Shown here: positions 16,216 to 25,630 of the stretch, in pieces
How positions within the stretch are numbered: the stretch's first letter is position 1
How the letters are laid out: each line of letters starts with the position of its first letter
Assembly (NCBI GenBank): GCA_002309635.1
Contig: DBXO01000039.1
Location: forward strand, 1-64,000
Length of the DNA: 64,000 bases
Direction of reading: 5' to 3'
Source: Ruminococcus flavefaciens
Lineage (GTDB): Bacteria; Bacillota; Clostridia; Oscillospirales; Ruminococcaceae
Notes under the pieces: model-generated
The model's input: the letters and a program-made list of their open reading frames with translations, nothing else
Told to the model about the DNA's origin: nothing
Databases searched by the model: none
Position numbers and translations under genes: made by a program

Positions 16216-18999
16216 ATGAAAACAATGAAAAAGGCTCTGGCAGGTCTTTGCGCGCTCAGCATATGCGCAGGCTGTTCTTCCGCATTAGGCACATCGGAAA
16301 ACAGCGTAGGCTCCGCAAATGCAGCGACCGCAAGCATTGCCGACAAAATGGAATGGGGCACCCTCAGGATAGGCGGAGGCGGCTTCGTTTCGGGAATCGT
16401 AACAGGCAAGAAGGTAATGTACGCACGTACCGACGTAGGCGGCGCGTACAAGTACAACTATGACACCGAAAGCTGGGAGCAGCTTTTCGGCTTCATCACC
16501 GACGCAGACAGAGGACTTCTCAGCGTTGACGCAATGGCTGTAGACCCCACAGACGACAATACCGTATACTTCCTCTGCGGCTGCGCATACTTCTCAAGCG
16601 AGAAGACGGTAGTCTTCAAGACCACCGACGGCGGCAGGACAATGAAGGAAATAGACGTTACCAAGCTCATAAAGGTAATGGGCAACGGCGACGGACGTCA
16701 GTGCGGCGAGTCGATAGCAGTAGACCCCGACAACCCCAAGGTCATCTACGCAGGCGGAGACGTTACCTCGGACGAGAACTCCAAGTCCGCACTTATCAAG
16801 TCCACAGACGGCGGCGAGACATGGGCTCCCGTTGAAGGCTATGACGACCTCGGTCTCTTCAAAAAGACCACAAAATGGCCCACATGGACAGACAATATCG
16901 CCCGCTGCACAGAAGAGGGCTTCTATAACAATCAGAACGGCGTAGCAAATATCGCTGTCACAGGCGGGAAGGTATACGTAGGAACCTCGATAAAGGGCGT
17001 TGCAAACGTTCACGTGGCAAGCACCAAGGATGACAAGTTCTCAGTGCTCAGCAAGGATCTCCCCACAGACGTATATCCCTCGCGTATAAATCTCGACGCT
17101 AACGGCGACCTGCTCATTTCCTACATCGCAGGACTTGCTTTTCAGGGAACCTCAGGCGGCGCATACCGTTACTCGCCAAAGACAGGCACAGTGACCAATC
17201 TTCTCAACGACGCAGGCTATGGCTCCGTATGGGCAGACCCCAAGAACCCTGACCACATGATCGCAGGAACCTGCGGCAACTGGAAGGATCAGGAGTGGGA
17301 GCCGTGGACAGAGGAGCACGGTCCCGCATGGGGCGACCAGTATATGCGCTCATTTGACGGCGGCAAGACATGGGAAAACTTCACTCCCGGAAAGACCAAA
17401 GGCTGGGAGCAGCCCCTCATTTCCAACTATTTGCAGGACGGCGGCTACTCATGGATAAGAGACAAGGCTATCCACTGGTCAGGCACAGTCGTTACTGACC
17501 CCATGAACTCCGACAGGATGTTCATCACTTCGGGAAACGGCGTGTTCATCTGCGAGAATCTGTGGAGCACCGACGAGGACAGGCTCCCAACATTCATATT
17601 CCACCCCGACGGAATAGAGGAGGTCGTATCCCTCGACTTCGTCAGCACGGCAGACGGTCTCGACCTCTCCGCGATCGGCGACTACGACGGCTTCGTACAC
17701 GAGAGCGTAGACCGGATAGGACTCCAGTATCAGCCTAACATGGGCTCTACCTCCGCAATTGCCGTATGCCCTCAGAATACCGATGTATGGGCAAGAACAG
17801 CCAACGGCGACGGCAACAACACAGGCAGCGGCTACTATACCACAGACCGCGGCAAGACATGGAAGGCCTTCAAGCCCGCATGCACAGGCGGAAAGCTCGC
17901 AATAACCGAGCTCTCAAAGGGCAAGTACAGAATATTCAACACCAGCACATCAGGTGCGGTGTCATATACCGACGATTTCGGTGAAACATGGAAGAACAGC
18001 ACAGGTATCAAGGCTACAAAGGGCGTATACGCACTCGTTGACCCCAAGGACCCCAAGACCGTTTACGCTTCCGTCCTTACCCACAACGATTACTGGTCGT
18101 CTGATACGACCAAGAAGGAGCCCACACTTGAAGAGTCTCATTATGCCTTTGCAATAAGCAATGACTACGGCGCAACATTTACCGAAACTACAGTCTGCAA
18201 GTACGATATGTGCGATCACACAGGCGACCTTGCATACATCGGAAACGGCAGCATAGCAATGGCAGCAGGCTGGTACGGACTTCACATAATATCCGACGGC
18301 GGAAAGACCATAAAGAAACTGGACAACGTATTCTATGCAAAATGCGTAGGCTACGGCGCTCCCGAAAAATCAGGCGGACTGAACACACTGTTCATCTACG
18401 GAAAGCCCGATGAGTCCGACAAGGAGGGTATCTACCGCTCAACTGACGGCGGTACATCATGGGTATGTATCAATACGGACCACCTCTACGGCGGCACAGG
18501 AAACGGAAACTACCTCGTAGGCGACCTTGACGAGTTCGGCAAGGTATATATGTCAACAGTAGGCTGCGGAATCGTATACGGACAGCTCTCCGACGGAAAG
18601 CCGAAGCCTCCCGTTACAACTACCACAAAGCCCGTTACCACAACAACCAGAACAACGACAACGACAAAAACGACTGCAACCACTGCTCCTTCGACTACTG
18701 TTCCTGCTTCGTCCACAACAAAGCCTGTTGTTTCAACAGCTCCATATCAGTACGACAAGGACTACAAGGCAGGCGACGTAAACTGCGACGGTACCATAGA
18801 TATGTCAGACGCAGTCCTCATAATGCAGGCTCTTGCCAACCCCAACAAATACGGAGTAAACGGAACTGACGAAAAGCGCATAACCGCACAGGGCGCAAAG
18901 AACGCAGACGTAAGCGGCAAGGACGGTATGACCACAGGCGACGCAGTTACTATACAGAAGTACCTGCTCCACATTTTAAAAGACCTTCCCGAGGCATAA
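16216..18999 (+). CDS. GH74 xyloglucanase with dockerin
   Basis: 927 residues. After a signal peptide comes a GH74 catalytic region (about 45-795) built of two beta-propellers with repeated BNR-like motifs (STDGGETW, SFDGGKTW, TDRGKTW, STDGGTSW). GH74 enzymes cleave the beta-1,4-glucan backbone of xyloglucan. A Thr/Pro linker follows (about 796-840), then a type I dockerin (about 853-925) with two Ca-binding repeats, GDVNCDGTIDMSDAVLIM and ADVSGKDGMTTGDAVTIQ, for attachment to a cohesin. A Cys in ICAGC gives a lipobox-like look, but position -3 does not fit and ANA-ATA is a good signal peptidase I site, so free secretion is more likely. It has its own promoter and terminator. Confidence 0.93.
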   Translation: MKTMKKALAGLCALSICAGCSSALGTSENSVGSANAATASIADKMEWGTLRIGGGGFVSGIVTGKKVMYARTDVGGAYKYNYDTESWEQLFGFITDADRGLLSVDAMAVDPTDDNTVYFLCGCAYFSSEKTVVFKTTDGGRTMKEIDVTKLIKVMGNGDGRQCGESIAVDPDNPKVIYAGGDVTSDENSKSALIKSTDGGETWAPVEGYDDLGLFKKTTKWPTWTDNIARCTEEGFYNNQNGVANIAVTGGKVYVGTSIKGVANVHVASTKDDKFSVLSKDLPTDVYPSRINLDANGDLLISYIAGLAFQGTSGGAYRYSPKTGTVTNLLNDAGYGSVWADPKNPDHMIAGTCGNWKDQEWEPWTEEHGPAWGDQYMRSFDGGKTWENFTPGKTKGWEQPLISNYLQDGGYSWIRDKAIHWSGTVVTDPMNSDRMFITSGNGVFICENLWSTDEDRLPTFIFHPDGIEEVVSLDFVSTADGLDLSAIGDYDGFVHESVDRIGLQYQPNMGSTSAIAVCPQNTDVWARTANGDGNNTGSGYYTTDRGKTWKAFKPACTGGKLAITELSKGKYRIFNTSTSGAVSYTDDFGETWKNSTGIKATKGVYALVDPKDPKTVYASVLTHNDYWSSDTTKKEPTLEESHYAFAISNDYGATFTETTVCKYDMCDHTGDLAYIGNGSIAMAAGWYGLHIISDGGKTIKKLDNVFYAKCVGYGAPEKSGGLNTLFIYGKPDESDKEGIYRSTDGGTSWVCINTDHLYGGTGNGNYLVGDLDEFGKVYMSTVGCGIVYGQLSDGKPKPPVTTTTKPVTTTTRTTTTTKTTATTAPSTTVPASSTTKPVVSTAPYQYDKDYKAGDVNCDGTIDMSDAVLIMQALANPNKYGVNGTDEKRITAQGAKNADVSGKDGMTTGDAVTIQKYLLHILKDLPEA

Positions 19000-19011
19000 T
19001 AAAACAACGAA

Positions 19012-19048
19012 AAACGGCTTCTCCAAAAGAAGCCGTTTATTCTTTTTC
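19012..19048 (+). terminator. Terminator of the GH74 gene
   Basis: Stem AAACGGCTTCT / AGAAGCCGTTT followed by T-rich sequence. It also faces the convergent phage-derived operon. Confidence 0.88.
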
Positions 19049-19066
19049 CCTGTGGCGGCGCAGCTG

Positions 19067-19993
19067 TCAGCTGTGCGGGAACTTATCCGTATAAACTCCC
19101 ACCTCGGTAAATATCCCCCTGCTGCTGCCCCGCACATCTACCGAGCCGATACGCTGAAGGTTTACGGAGCCGAAGCTGACCAGATCGCAGAGGTCCTCGC
19201 CGTGATAGCCGCTGTATGAACAGAACTCTCTTTCCCTGCCGCGGAAGTCATACTTATCGCGGTAGACGAGAGCCTGCTGCGGATCGTAGAGGAACCGCAT
19301 ATCAAGGTCGAAATACTTGTGACGGACTATTCTCAGGTCGGAAACATCGCTGTCATGAAGGTCGAAGCTGCCGTAGTCACCGTTGATATCAGCCATGTGG
19401 TAATCACTGGCAAGACGGCTGCCTGCAAATTCCTTACCCGTGGATATGAGCTTTTCATTGCTGAGGTCAAAGATATCCGGAACAGATACAGGACTGAGCA
19501 TGACCATATTTGTTCCCCTTATATACGGATAGGTGCCCCTGCGCTTGTAGGCAAGATTTGCAGCCGCGTCCCACATTGATGTATTGGGACGGATGTAGAT
19601 ATAGCTGCTGTTGTCGGAGTCGTTTTCGTGAGTGACATATGGCAGGGTGTAGAAGTCCTCCATGAGCATATTGAACGAGATATTCATATTCAGCCCCGGC
19701 CCTATCTGATTCTGGCAGAGCAGGGAGGTAAATCCGCGGGAGCTGATATTCACGAAGCTGTATCCGCCCCTGCGCTCATATTTTATACTGTCGATGAGCC
19801 CGTGATGAATGGTGAATCCGTTTACAGTGAGAAAGACCTCTGCCGTGTCTGCACTTATCACGTTTAAGGTGCGTATCCTCGCTGTAAGCGAAGAATATGG
19901 CGTATACAGGTCCTTGCTGAATCTGAATGAAAGGATATCACTTTCCTCGGCAAGAACTCCCGCTGCTGTTTTCAAACCTATTAATGCTGTCAT
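19067..19993 (-). CDS. Phage baseplate hub-like protein
   Basis: 308 residues. ATG 19993 overlaps the preceding stop as ATGA and has AAGGAG ten bases upstream. The protein resembles hub proteins of the gpD/gp44 kind: an N-terminal beta domain with VFLTVNGFTIHHGLIDSIKYER, FVNISSRGFTSLLCQN, then MWDAAANLAYKRRGTYPYIRGTNMVML. In contractile or long-tailed phages the hub sits at the tail tip. Here no other tail gene is present, so its role is unclear. The assignment rests on pattern, not an alignment; an unrelated structural protein is possible. Last gene of the block. Confidence 0.45.
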   Translation of the reverse strand: MTALIGLKTAAGVLAEESDILSFRFSKDLYTPYSSLTARIRTLNVISADTAEVFLTVNGFTIHHGLIDSIKYERRGGYSFVNISSRGFTSLLCQNQIGPGLNMNISFNMLMEDFYTLPYVTHENDSDNSSYIYIRPNTSMWDAAANLAYKRRGTYPYIRGTNMVMLSPVSVPDIFDLSNEKLISTGKEFAGSRLASDYHMADINGDYGSFDLHDSDVSDLRIVRHKYFDLDMRFLYDPQQALVYRDKYDFRGREREFCSYSGYHGEDLCDLVSFGSVNLQRIGSVDVRGSSRGIFTEVGVYTDKFPHS

Positions 19994-20385
19994 GTGGCAT
20001 TGCTCCTTGTTACTGCATCGCTTGTCATAAGAGTGACCGAAACGTCTGCCCATTCCCCGCCCTTGTCCTCAAAGCTGTAGCTCAGCATGCGGCAGCCCGA
20101 AAAGCTAAGTCCCATGTACTCCACGGTAATTGCAGAAGCCGAGTGAACAAGGTCATTGAAGCTGTACACAAAGTCCCCGGGAGAGTTATCGGTACATACC
20201 CTTCCCGAAAAAACAAGTCTCGTACTTCCCGTTGAGTTGTTGGTAATGACAGCTCCCCCGTCGGCAGTGGGCTCCTCATTTATCCTGCGCACTGAAAAAG
20301 CGCGGAAGCGCTCACAGTATACGGTGCTGCCGCCGATAGTCACAGGGACTGCCTCTCTGCAGGAAAGCTCCGATATCGCACTCAT
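19990..20385 (-). CDS. Small phage-type structural protein
   Basis: 131 residues, mostly beta-strand pattern (VPVTIGGSTVYCERFRAF, STRLVFSGRV, WADVSVTLMTSD), no signal peptide or membrane segment. It overlaps the next gene by four bases and the previous one by four. Its place after connector-like genes suggests a neck or distal-tail part; I do not recognise the family. Confidence 0.55.
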   Translation of the reverse strand: MSAISELSCREAVPVTIGGSTVYCERFRAFSVRRINEEPTADGGAVITNNSTGSTRLVFSGRVCTDNSPGDFVYSFNDLVHSASAITVEYMGLSFSGCRMLSYSFEDKGGEWADVSVTLMTSDAVTRSNAT

Positions 20386-20792
20386 ATATTGCTCCTTTCC
20401 ACCCTGGTGATACCGCTTGCGGCAAGCTTTACGCTGAGTACAAGCCGCTGGATATTGCTGTCGAACTTCACGCTCATTTTGCTGAGGCGGCAGGTGAGCC
20501 CCGACATATCGAACACAACAGGTTCGATATTGCTGTCGTAGTACTCATACAGCGCCGTCATGGAGTATTTTTCGGGAGCAGCCACCATCAGCTCTATCTC
20601 CGCTTTGAAAGGGATATATACCGTGTACGGCGAGTATATGGGAGTTGCGGCCTCAAAACTGCTTATCCCCACAATAGTAAAGAAGCTCTGCCCCTTTCTC
20701 TCCAGCGAGCGCCCGTCAAATGCGCTGTACACCGGGGATACATCATTTTCCGCAAGCTTTTCTATGATACCGTCGATTATGTCCTTCAGCAT
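20382..20792 (-). CDS. Small phage-type protein, possible tail-terminator or neck
   Basis: 136 residues: an N-terminal helix (MLKDIIDGIIEKLAEND) and then alternating strands (SFFTIVGISSFEA, VYIPFKAEIELMVAAP). This size and layout are common for phage neck or tail-completion proteins, but no motif decides it. It overlaps the upstream gene (seven bases) and the downstream gene (four bases). Confidence 0.5.
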   Translation of the reverse strand: MLKDIIDGIIEKLAENDVSPVYSAFDGRSLERKGQSFFTIVGISSFEAATPIYSPYTVYIPFKAEIELMVAAPEKYSMTALYEYYDSNIEPVVFDMSGLTCRLSKMSVKFDSNIQRLVLSVKLAASGITRVERSNI

Positions 20793-21160
20793 GATATTAC
20801 CTCCTCACCGCATGAAAAGCTGCTGAAAATGAAGTTCTTTGAGCTGAGCAGATCGTTGCATATCTGAAAATAATCTCTCAGAAGCCTCTTTGAGTAGTCG
20901 TAGGCGCTGTTCTGCGACTCCCTGAGGACTTTTCCAGCATATGTACACTCCGCACGCTCCCTTGCCGCCATTATCTGCTGGAGTCTGTAAAAGGCTATGG
21001 CAGCACTGAGAAAATTGAGCCTTATATCGGTATCGTCCGCGTCGGGAAGCAGCATTATCTGTGTTTCGTACATGGCAAGCAGTATTATCTGCTGATATTC
21101 GATACCGTTATGAGTGCCTGTAAACAGTTCAAAAATAGACGTTACCTTTTGCAGATCCAT
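20786..21160 (-). CDS. Head-tail connector-like helical protein
   Basis: 124 residues, nearly all helical (LNFLSAAIAFYRLQQIMAARERAE; SAYDYSKRLLRDYFQICNDLL). Small helical proteins just after the capsid genes are often head-completion connectors (gp6/gp15-like). No recognised family. It starts two bases after the protease-like gene. Confidence 0.5.
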   Translation of the reverse strand: MDLQKVTSIFELFTGTHNGIEYQQIILLAMYETQIMLLPDADDTDIRLNFLSAAIAFYRLQQIMAARERAECTYAGKVLRESQNSAYDYSKRLLRDYFQICNDLLSSKNFIFSSFSCGEEVISC

Positions 21161-21162
21161 AT

Positions 21163-22005
21163 TTATCCCTCCTGCTTCATCGAAAACATATCCGTAGCAT
21201 CGTCTGCTCTTTCGGTGGTATCGAGCTGCACCTCCGTTCCGCCTTTACGGAGCTGCTTTTCAAAGGCTTTTCGCAGCTCTATGAGCTGCGAAGTGCCAAG
21301 CCCAGAAGCTGAGAGCGAAGCCACATCAGCGGCAGCCCGTCCGCCTGAAAAATATGCAAGCTTACGTATATCGCGGCGGAGCTCCTCATCAGCAGCGGAA
21401 CTCTCACCTGATGACGCAGCCTTAATGGTATCGGCTTCGCTGTACTTCTTTGTAACTCCAGCATTTACCTGGGCAGGAACGGCAACGAAACTCCACTCGT
21501 AAGCGTCGGTGATATCGTCGAGGACCGTATGACAAAGCCTGCCGCCGTACTTTCTGCCCTTGATATGGCTGCATGATGCGACGTTCTTATCGTTGCCGCA
21601 GACCGAGCAGATATGCTTTGCGGCAGAGCATGAAATACTGACCTCCTTTTTAATGCCGCCGTCGATCTCGGCTATGAGCGCCTTGTTGCCGTCGGTCCGC
21701 ACCATATATGCGCTTGCCTTAAGATACTTATAGGGCTCGCCGTTCCTGGTTGTGCGGGAGCTGTCGGTGACGAGCTCGGTATCGAATATACGTGCATTCT
21801 GATTGACAGTTGTTGCATCGTGGTCAAAAATCCCCGTCTTGCCGATAAATCGTTCCTTCAGTGTCACGAGGGCGCTGTCGGAAAAGCGCTCACAGTCACG
21901 GTCGATATCGTTGTCACAGAGAATTACCGAAAAAACGTAGACCTCGTCCTCATTCAGCTTTCTGCGCGTGAACTTGTTTATCTTATCGAGAATGATGTTT
22001 TCCAT
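21163..22005 (-). CDS. Prohead-protease-like protein
   Basis: 280 residues; ATG 22005 with AAAGGAG upstream (an earlier ATG at 22020 lacks spacing). The first 180 residues follow the pattern of HK97-type (S78) prohead proteases: YVFSVILCDNDIDRD, the probable catalytic His in GIFDHDATT, and Ser in KKEVSISCSA, ending with a WSFVAVPAQ segment. A C4-like cluster (HICSVCG...ASCSH) is inserted. The last 100 residues are charged and Ala-rich, as in scaffold tails. In standard phages the protease precedes the capsid gene; here it follows it. Confidence 0.6.
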   Translation of the reverse strand: MENIILDKINKFTRRKLNEDEVYVFSVILCDNDIDRDCERFSDSALVTLKERFIGKTGIFDHDATTVNQNARIFDTELVTDSSRTTRNGEPYKYLKASAYMVRTDGNKALIAEIDGGIKKEVSISCSAAKHICSVCGNDKNVASCSHIKGRKYGGRLCHTVLDDITDAYEWSFVAVPAQVNAGVTKKYSEADTIKAASSGESSAADEELRRDIRKLAYFSGGRAAADVASLSASGLGTSQLIELRKAFEKQLRKGGTEVQLDTTERADDATDMFSMKQEG

Positions 22006-22026
22006 GCTTTCTCCTTTCAAAAATTA

Positions 22027-22150
22027 TGCAGGAGCCGCCTTTGGCTGTCCGCACAGTTGTATGGTTTGACGCGGACGCCCGAAGGGCGCCCCCTGCAAGA
22101 CAAAATAATATGATATCCGGTATAGGGGCGGGTATTATCCGCCCCACTAT
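22027..22150. repeat. Intergenic hairpin elements between capsid and protease genes
   Basis: Two hairpins fill the gap. One (22027-22097) is bounded by TGCAGG and CCTGCA and contains GGACGCCC-GAA-GGGCGCCC. The other (about 22114-22144) is GGGGCGG-GTATTAT-CCGCCCC. Similar TGCAGG...CCTGCA bounds occur at 42504-42568. They look like dispersed non-coding repeats rather than phage sequence. Confidence 0.5.
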
Positions 22151-22165
22151 TCACAGCTTGCTGTA

Positions 22166-23131
22166 TCACTCGTTAGCTGTAACAGTAAGCACCTTAACAG
22201 CGTCGGGAGTTATCCTTCTGAAGCCGCATGTAATAGATACGGTCATCTGGTCGAGCTGACGGTCGATAAGCTTGTCAGTCTCCATGACGAGGTCTGTGCT
22301 GGTGATGAACTCCAGCGCAAAATCACGGTCGATACCGATGACTGTATCATCGTCCACAGCCGAGGTCTTGATGAGCTCAGAGCCGAAAGGCAGCATGAGC
22401 TTGCCGTCCGCATTTGCGGAGCAGTCCTTGAGCTGATCCATAGCTGCTATCTTTGAAGCAAGCTCAGGCGAAGTGATGACCGTTGTCATGTCGAAGCAGT
22501 CAAACTCGCCGTAGAGAGCCGCAAGGTCGTCATAGGTAAGTGCGGAAGTCGTTATAGGAGTAAGGTCGCCGATAAGAACGTCAACTGCTTCCTTGACCAC
22601 TGATACCGCAAGTCTTACGCCAACGCTTCTGAGCATAACGCCGAAAACATCAAGTCTCTGCTGACGGACAGCTTCGTATGAAGCGCTGATAAGTCTGCCG
22701 AACTTTGAGAGCACGGTAGCTGTCGAGCCCTCTCTTACAGTAGCCTCGGGGAGCTGTACTGCCTGAGCGGTAGAGGTATAGGCCTCGGAATCATCGAGGA
22801 CGCAGCCAAGGTACTGACTGCTTGCGCAGACAGTTTTGGCAGCGCATACCGACTTGAGGACAGTCTCGTTAAAGCCCTTTCTTATGCAGCGTGTGACAAA
22901 TTCGGGAAAGAGCACCGCTGTTTCCGTGGTGGAGAAAAACTTCTCCACACAGTCGCAGTCCTGACCGTTTATTCTGATATTGAAGCGCTTGAGCTGTCTC
23001 TCGAAAGCGTCAAGCTTTTCGAGAGGAGTGCCCGCATAAGCCGGGGAGGGGTCAAGCTCCTCGAGAGCTGCTGTGAATGACTTTCCGCTGAGATTGTAAA
23101 GGCCCTTTTCAAGTTTGATCTCATTATACAT
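22166..23131 (-). CDS. Phage major capsid protein (HK97-like)
   Basis: 321 residues, no signal peptide. The layout fits an HK97-fold capsid: an N-terminal charged arm (about 1-80), then a segment QLPEATVREGSTATVLSKFGRLISASYEAV, a long central helix (VVKEAVDVLIGDL), and a C-terminal strand region (GIDRDFALEFITSTDLVMETDKLIDRQLDQMTVSITCGFRRITPDA) typical of capsid A domains. Position directly after the portal gene supports this. It is encoded apart from the protease-like gene by about 160 bases of repeat-like sequence. Confidence 0.7.
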   Translation of the reverse strand: MYNEIKLEKGLYNLSGKSFTAALEELDPSPAYAGTPLEKLDAFERQLKRFNIRINGQDCDCVEKFFSTTETAVLFPEFVTRCIRKGFNETVLKSVCAAKTVCASSQYLGCVLDDSEAYTSTAQAVQLPEATVREGSTATVLSKFGRLISASYEAVRQQRLDVFGVMLRSVGVRLAVSVVKEAVDVLIGDLTPITTSALTYDDLAALYGEFDCFDMTTVITSPELASKIAAMDQLKDCSANADGKLMLPFGSELIKTSAVDDDTVIGIDRDFALEFITSTDLVMETDKLIDRQLDQMTVSITCGFRRITPDAVKVLTVTANE

Positions 23132-23145
23132 ATTAAAATCCTCCG

Positions 23146-24282
23146 TTATGATAAGTTGTTTTCAAGGCGCATTTCTATTTCACGCGCCTGTGCGTTTTTC
23201 AGCCTTGCCTCTGCAAGTGCTGTTTCGTCCTGTAGATTTATGTTTTCCCACTCTACAGTGCAGGAAGCTTCCGAGCCGATGGAAGCAAGGAACGCATTTC
23301 CCACATCGCATATCACCGGTGTGAGAAGTCTGCGGTAGTACTCCAGCTCAGAGGTGAGTATATCAGCCTGCTGAGAGGACATACGTTCCGTAGAGCTCCA
23401 GGACAGCCCCAGCAAAAACGGCGGTATGGAGAGCTTTGCGATGAGCTGTTCAAGTATCTGCCTTACGGGCACATTGGTATCGAAAAGCTGATTGTCAGCT
23501 CCGATGACCTTTATATCAACGTCGCCCACTGCTACAAAGTCCTTTACCTGTCCGTATTTTGCCGAATTCATGCCGTCAGCCCATTCACGGGCTATCTGCT
23601 GTGCTCTTTCGCGGGAATACATCATATCCCCTGCCTCTCCCTGCGGCTTGTATGTCACTGCATAGCGGATATTTCCAGCACGGTCATAGTTCTGACCGAT
23701 ACATTCGTATATCCTCATAAGGATGCCGCTGAGTGACGGAAGTCCGCGGAGAAGAGAGTGACCGCCTGTCAGCGATGAATATAGTATGCGCTCGGGATGA
23801 GTTATTTTCCGCAGTCTTCCGTCAGGGAGCCTGATACTGTAGCTCCTGCTGAACGGGTCGGCTCCGGAGGCTATGGATACACGCGATATGTCGCCGTTCC
23901 AAAGCCCTGCTATGCGCTGCTGCGAACAGTCGGGAACTATCTCGCCTACAGCGCTGCCGTAGGTTATGAGACTATCGAGAAAACTGTCCGCAAAACTGCC
24001 TGCTGAACGTCCCGTTATTCCCACGGGTACGTTTTCGAGAAAACTGTCCAGCTCCTGCTGTAAGGCCTCGTCCGAGCATTTCACATGAAAGCCCCCCGTG
24101 AGCCTGATTATCTTCATTATTGCGGCGTCTATTATAGGCACCGCACAGCGCAGTCTGTCGTACAGCTCCTTTTCGCAGGGCTGTATCGCCAAGGGAAGCG
24201 TAAAGCCTCCGCAGCCGCTGCGCTGAGTGCTTACAAGCTCGGGAACGGGCTTCTGTGGTCCTCTCTTGTGAAAAAGCTTCAT
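23146..24282 (-). CDS. Phage portal protein
   Basis: 378 residues; ATG 24282 after AAAGGAGAAAAA, so a longer frame reaching 24471 is rejected. Portal-type features: an N-terminal helical region with PIIDAAIMKIIRLTGGF, the middle DFVAVGDVDIKVIGADNQLFD, and the strongly portal-like AKLSIPPFLLGLSWSSTERMSSQQADILTSELEYYRRLLTPV stretch before the C-terminal helix. Portals form the dodecameric DNA gate of the head. It follows the large terminase by about 100 bases and precedes the capsid gene, the usual order. Confidence 0.82.
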   Translation of the reverse strand: MKLFHKRGPQKPVPELVSTQRSGCGGFTLPLAIQPCEKELYDRLRCAVPIIDAAIMKIIRLTGGFHVKCSDEALQQELDSFLENVPVGITGRSAGSFADSFLDSLITYGSAVGEIVPDCSQQRIAGLWNGDISRVSIASGADPFSRSYSIRLPDGRLRKITHPERILYSSLTGGHSLLRGLPSLSGILMRIYECIGQNYDRAGNIRYAVTYKPQGEAGDMMYSRERAQQIAREWADGMNSAKYGQVKDFVAVGDVDIKVIGADNQLFDTNVPVRQILEQLIAKLSIPPFLLGLSWSSTERMSSQQADILTSELEYYRRLLTPVICDVGNAFLASIGSEASCTVEWENINLQDETALAEARLKNAQAREIEMRLENNLS

Positions 24283-24382
24283 TTTTTCTCCTTTCATATA
24301 TTTTGGGATAAAACTATGGGAGTATATCAGCTGTCTGAATCCGCGGCTCTGTACCGCAAACGAGCATGCCCCTGTTGAACGG

Positions 24383-25630
24383 CTAACGTGCCACTGACAT
24401 TGCGATAAAGCCGCCGCTGTCGTGCTTCCCGAAGATATCCGCAGCAAAATAACGCATATCGTCCATAGCATGGTCGTTTTCCTTTACAGGGGCGTCCGTG
24501 CCCGCCTTTTCGTTCCAGCTGTAAAGCGTGAACTCACGGAGTATGTCCCGGCAGGAGCTGTGGAATCTCAACCTGTTCTGCTTAAGTGCTGAGCTTACTA
24601 TCCTTATGCCCGATATCACGTCGTTGTCGGCTTTCACTACAGGGAATCTGCCGTGGCGGCGTATGCACTCAATAAAGCTTGCCGCCGACGGATCTACTAT
24701 TACCTTTTCGATAGTTTTTTCTCCTGCAAGCTCCTCAAGAGCGGCATAGTGCTCCTCGTCTGTGCGGGATATGCCCTCGCGGCGTGAATCGTAATAGTAC
24801 TCACGCAGCCGGTGCCATACTCCGTCATGGAGTCCCCACAAACCGAAGGAAGAGGGATTTACTGTGCCGTAGTCACAGGATATGATATACCTTTCGCAGT
24901 CGATATCCTCGCTGAATACGTGTTTTTCCCCGCTGAACATGGGATATACCACTCCCCGGGAGGCTGTCCACTTACCGAGTATGAAACGGTCGTAGAAGGT
25001 GCCCGAGTACATGCGCTCGTAGCGCCTGCGGACGCTATCGGACAGGGAGGGATTGTCGTCCATGGAGAAGTGCAGATACAAAGCGTTTTTTGCCCTTAGC
25101 TTCTTTATCCACTCGTTGTAGAACCAGTGGGAGGGATTGTCGGGGTTGCAGTTGAACCACATCTTGGAGCCGCTCACCGAACACCTTGCAAGAGCCTGTT
25201 CCACGAAAGAGCGCGGCATAAGAGCCACTTCGTCGAAGAATACCCCCGCAAGAGTCATGCCCTGTATAAGCGCGGCGGAGCTTTCGTCCCTGCCGCCGAA
25301 AAGATAGACCCTGTTGGTCCTGCCGAGGAGTGTGATATCGAAGTAATTGCCGCTTACCCTTTCGCTGACTGCGAAGCCGTACTCCGAAAGCATGGGCAGA
25401 AGAGGCGTTACGACGTTTCTGCGGAGGGAGGTTATGGTCTTGCCGCACATTGCGAATGCGCAGCCGTCAAAGCATTTGCCTGCCCAGAACAAAAAACCAA
25501 GAGACATGGACAGGGTCTTGCCGCTCCTTACGGCTCCGTCACATATTATTGCGTCACGTTTGCCGTAATCCCGCATATTCCACCACTTCATAACGAAGCG
25601 CTGCTTAGGTGAGAACTCAGTTATCGTCAC
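24383..25630 (-). CDS. Phage terminase large subunit (PBSX-like)
   Basis: 415 residues from GTG 25630, overlapping the small-subunit stop by 14 bases; an ATG at 25654 is the alternative. The ATPase domain has the Walker A-like GAVRSGKT and Walker B VFFDEVAL, with the coupling stretch WFNCNPDNPSHWFY. The nuclease half has IISCDYGTVNPSS, VIVDPSAASF and a late DDMRYFA, the usual three acidic positions. It would package DNA into proheads. All motifs are intact, so no obvious inactivation. Confidence 0.9.
   Translation of the reverse strand: MTITEFSPKQRFVMKWWNMRDYGKRDAIICDGAVRSGKTLSMSLGFLFWAGKCFDGCAFAMCGKTITSLRRNVVTPLLPMLSEYGFAVSERVSGNYFDITLLGRTNRVYLFGGRDESSAALIQGMTLAGVFFDEVALMPRSFVEQALARCSVSGSKMWFNCNPDNPSHWFYNEWIKKLRAKNALYLHFSMDDNPSLSDSVRRRYERMYSGTFYDRFILGKWTASRGVVYPMFSGEKHVFSEDIDCERYIISCDYGTVNPSSFGLWGLHDGVWHRLREYYYDSRREGISRTDEEHYAALEELAGEKTIEKVIVDPSAASFIECIRRHGRFPVVKADNDVISGIRIVSSALKQNRLRFHSSCRDILREFTLYSWNEKAGTDAPVKENDHAMDDMRYFAADIFGKHDSGGFIAMSVAR

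Noticed and set aside
18601..18740. Tandem ACA/ACT codon repeats in GH74 (and 63230-63330 in GH9) as DNA repeats of their own
   Set aside because: They encode ordinary Thr/Pro linkers between enzyme and dockerin.
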